From positions 1 through 6,480 of the forward strand of contig JAIITD010000098.1 of NCBI GenBank assembly GCA_022737715.1: 6,480 nt of DNA, given 5' to 3'. Below are positions 6,431 to 6,480 of the stretch, in pieces (positions within the stretch are counted from its first letter, which is position 1; each line of letters begins with the position of its first letter). Both the position numbers and the translations under genes were made by a program. The notes beneath the pieces were generated by a model. That model did no database searches. It saw nothing but the letters and a program-made list of their open reading frames with translations, and was not told the origin of the DNA. Origin of the DNA: Veillonella sp. (GTDB lineage: Bacteria > Bacillota > Negativicutes > Veillonellales > Veillonellaceae).

Positions 6431-6435
6431 TCATT

Positions 6436-6480
6436 ATGGAACAGTTTGATGTTCTAGTAGTAGGTAGCGGTGGCGCTGGT
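6436..6480 (+). CDS. FAD-binding flavoprotein, N-terminus only (fumarate reductase/succinate dehydrogenase type)
   Basis: Only the first 15 codons are present: MEQFDVLVVGSGGAG, cut by the window edge. They show a Rossmann beta strand (DVLVVG) and the dinucleotide-binding GSGGAG loop (residues 10-15). This variant, starting within five residues of the N-terminus, is typical of FAD subunits of fumarate reductases, succinate dehydrogenases and related FAD-dependent dehydrogenases. L-aspartate oxidase and other FAD oxidoreductases share the motif, so the exact enzyme cannot be decided. The Rossmann fold so near the start argues for a cytoplasmic protein without a signal peptide. Expression is probably driven by the promoter at 6261-6289, with possible control by the leader hairpin. 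An upstream in-frame extension to 6346 is considered less likely. Confidence 0.8.
   Translation, partial: MEQFDVLVVGSGGAG

Larger units (their letters stand above)
5547..6435. other. Long A+T-rich gene-free region between divergent genes
   Basis: These 889 bases separate the regulator gene (leftward) from the flavoprotein gene (rightward). I read both strands and found no open frame with both a plausible ribosome binding site and more than about 30 codons. The longest tidy plus-strand frame, 5831-5923 (30 codons, three cysteines), lacks any Shine-Dalgarno sequence. The stretch does hold several dyads, a perfect Fur-type operator, at least one near-consensus promoter and a terminator-like hairpin, listed separately. 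Its length is more than two ordinary promoters require, so an unannotated RNA is possible. The part at 5690-5910 shows little beyond A+T-rich sequence and a small TAGTG/CACTA hairpin (5775-5792). Confidence 0.8.

Overview
The window reads as chromosomal DNA from a low-to-moderate GC Firmicute. The tandem DUF445 membrane proteins, OmpR-type two-component system, AGGAGG-type ribosome binding sites and A+T-rich intergenic DNA suggest a Negativicute, most likely Veillonella or a relative. That assignment comes from family resemblance and codon style, not from a marker gene. No tRNA, rRNA, CRISPR array, insertion sequence or prophage gene is visible.

Plus-strand block (about 30-3480). Three genes run in one direction: a metallo-beta-lactamase-fold hydrolase, then two diverged DUF445 membrane-anchored proteins. 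The two DUF445 genes overlap by ATGA and are probably translationally coupled. A 70-base gap with two dyads separates the hydrolase from the pair. The block ends in a very strong hairpin at 3407-3473, which can also serve the convergent genes.

Minus-strand block (3491-5546). An OmpR/PhoB-type response regulator gene is followed by a HAMP-containing histidine kinase gene that overlaps it by 23 bases. Together they form a complete phosphorelay, a sensor plus a DNA-binding output. The signal is unknown. Inverted and direct repeats lie immediately upstream of the regulator gene, where autoregulation would be expected.

Gene-free block (5547-6435). These 889 A+T-rich bases hold no convincing protein gene but are not featureless. 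They contain a perfect 7-1-7 Fur-type operator (5921-5935), a weak promoter overlapping it, a 10-bp hairpin just downstream, a second weaker Fur-like dyad, a near-consensus sigma-A promoter (6261-6289) and a terminator- or attenuator-like hairpin (6305-6336). The region looks like a double regulatory region between divergent transcription units and could hide an iron-regulated small RNA.

The window ends 15 codons into a plus-strand flavoprotein gene with a Rossmann FAD motif of the fumarate reductase/succinate dehydrogenase type, preceded by a strong Shine-Dalgarno sequence. Nothing here is a clearly new system. The most rewarding places to look are the Fur box with its possible transcript and the DUF445 pair of unknown function.
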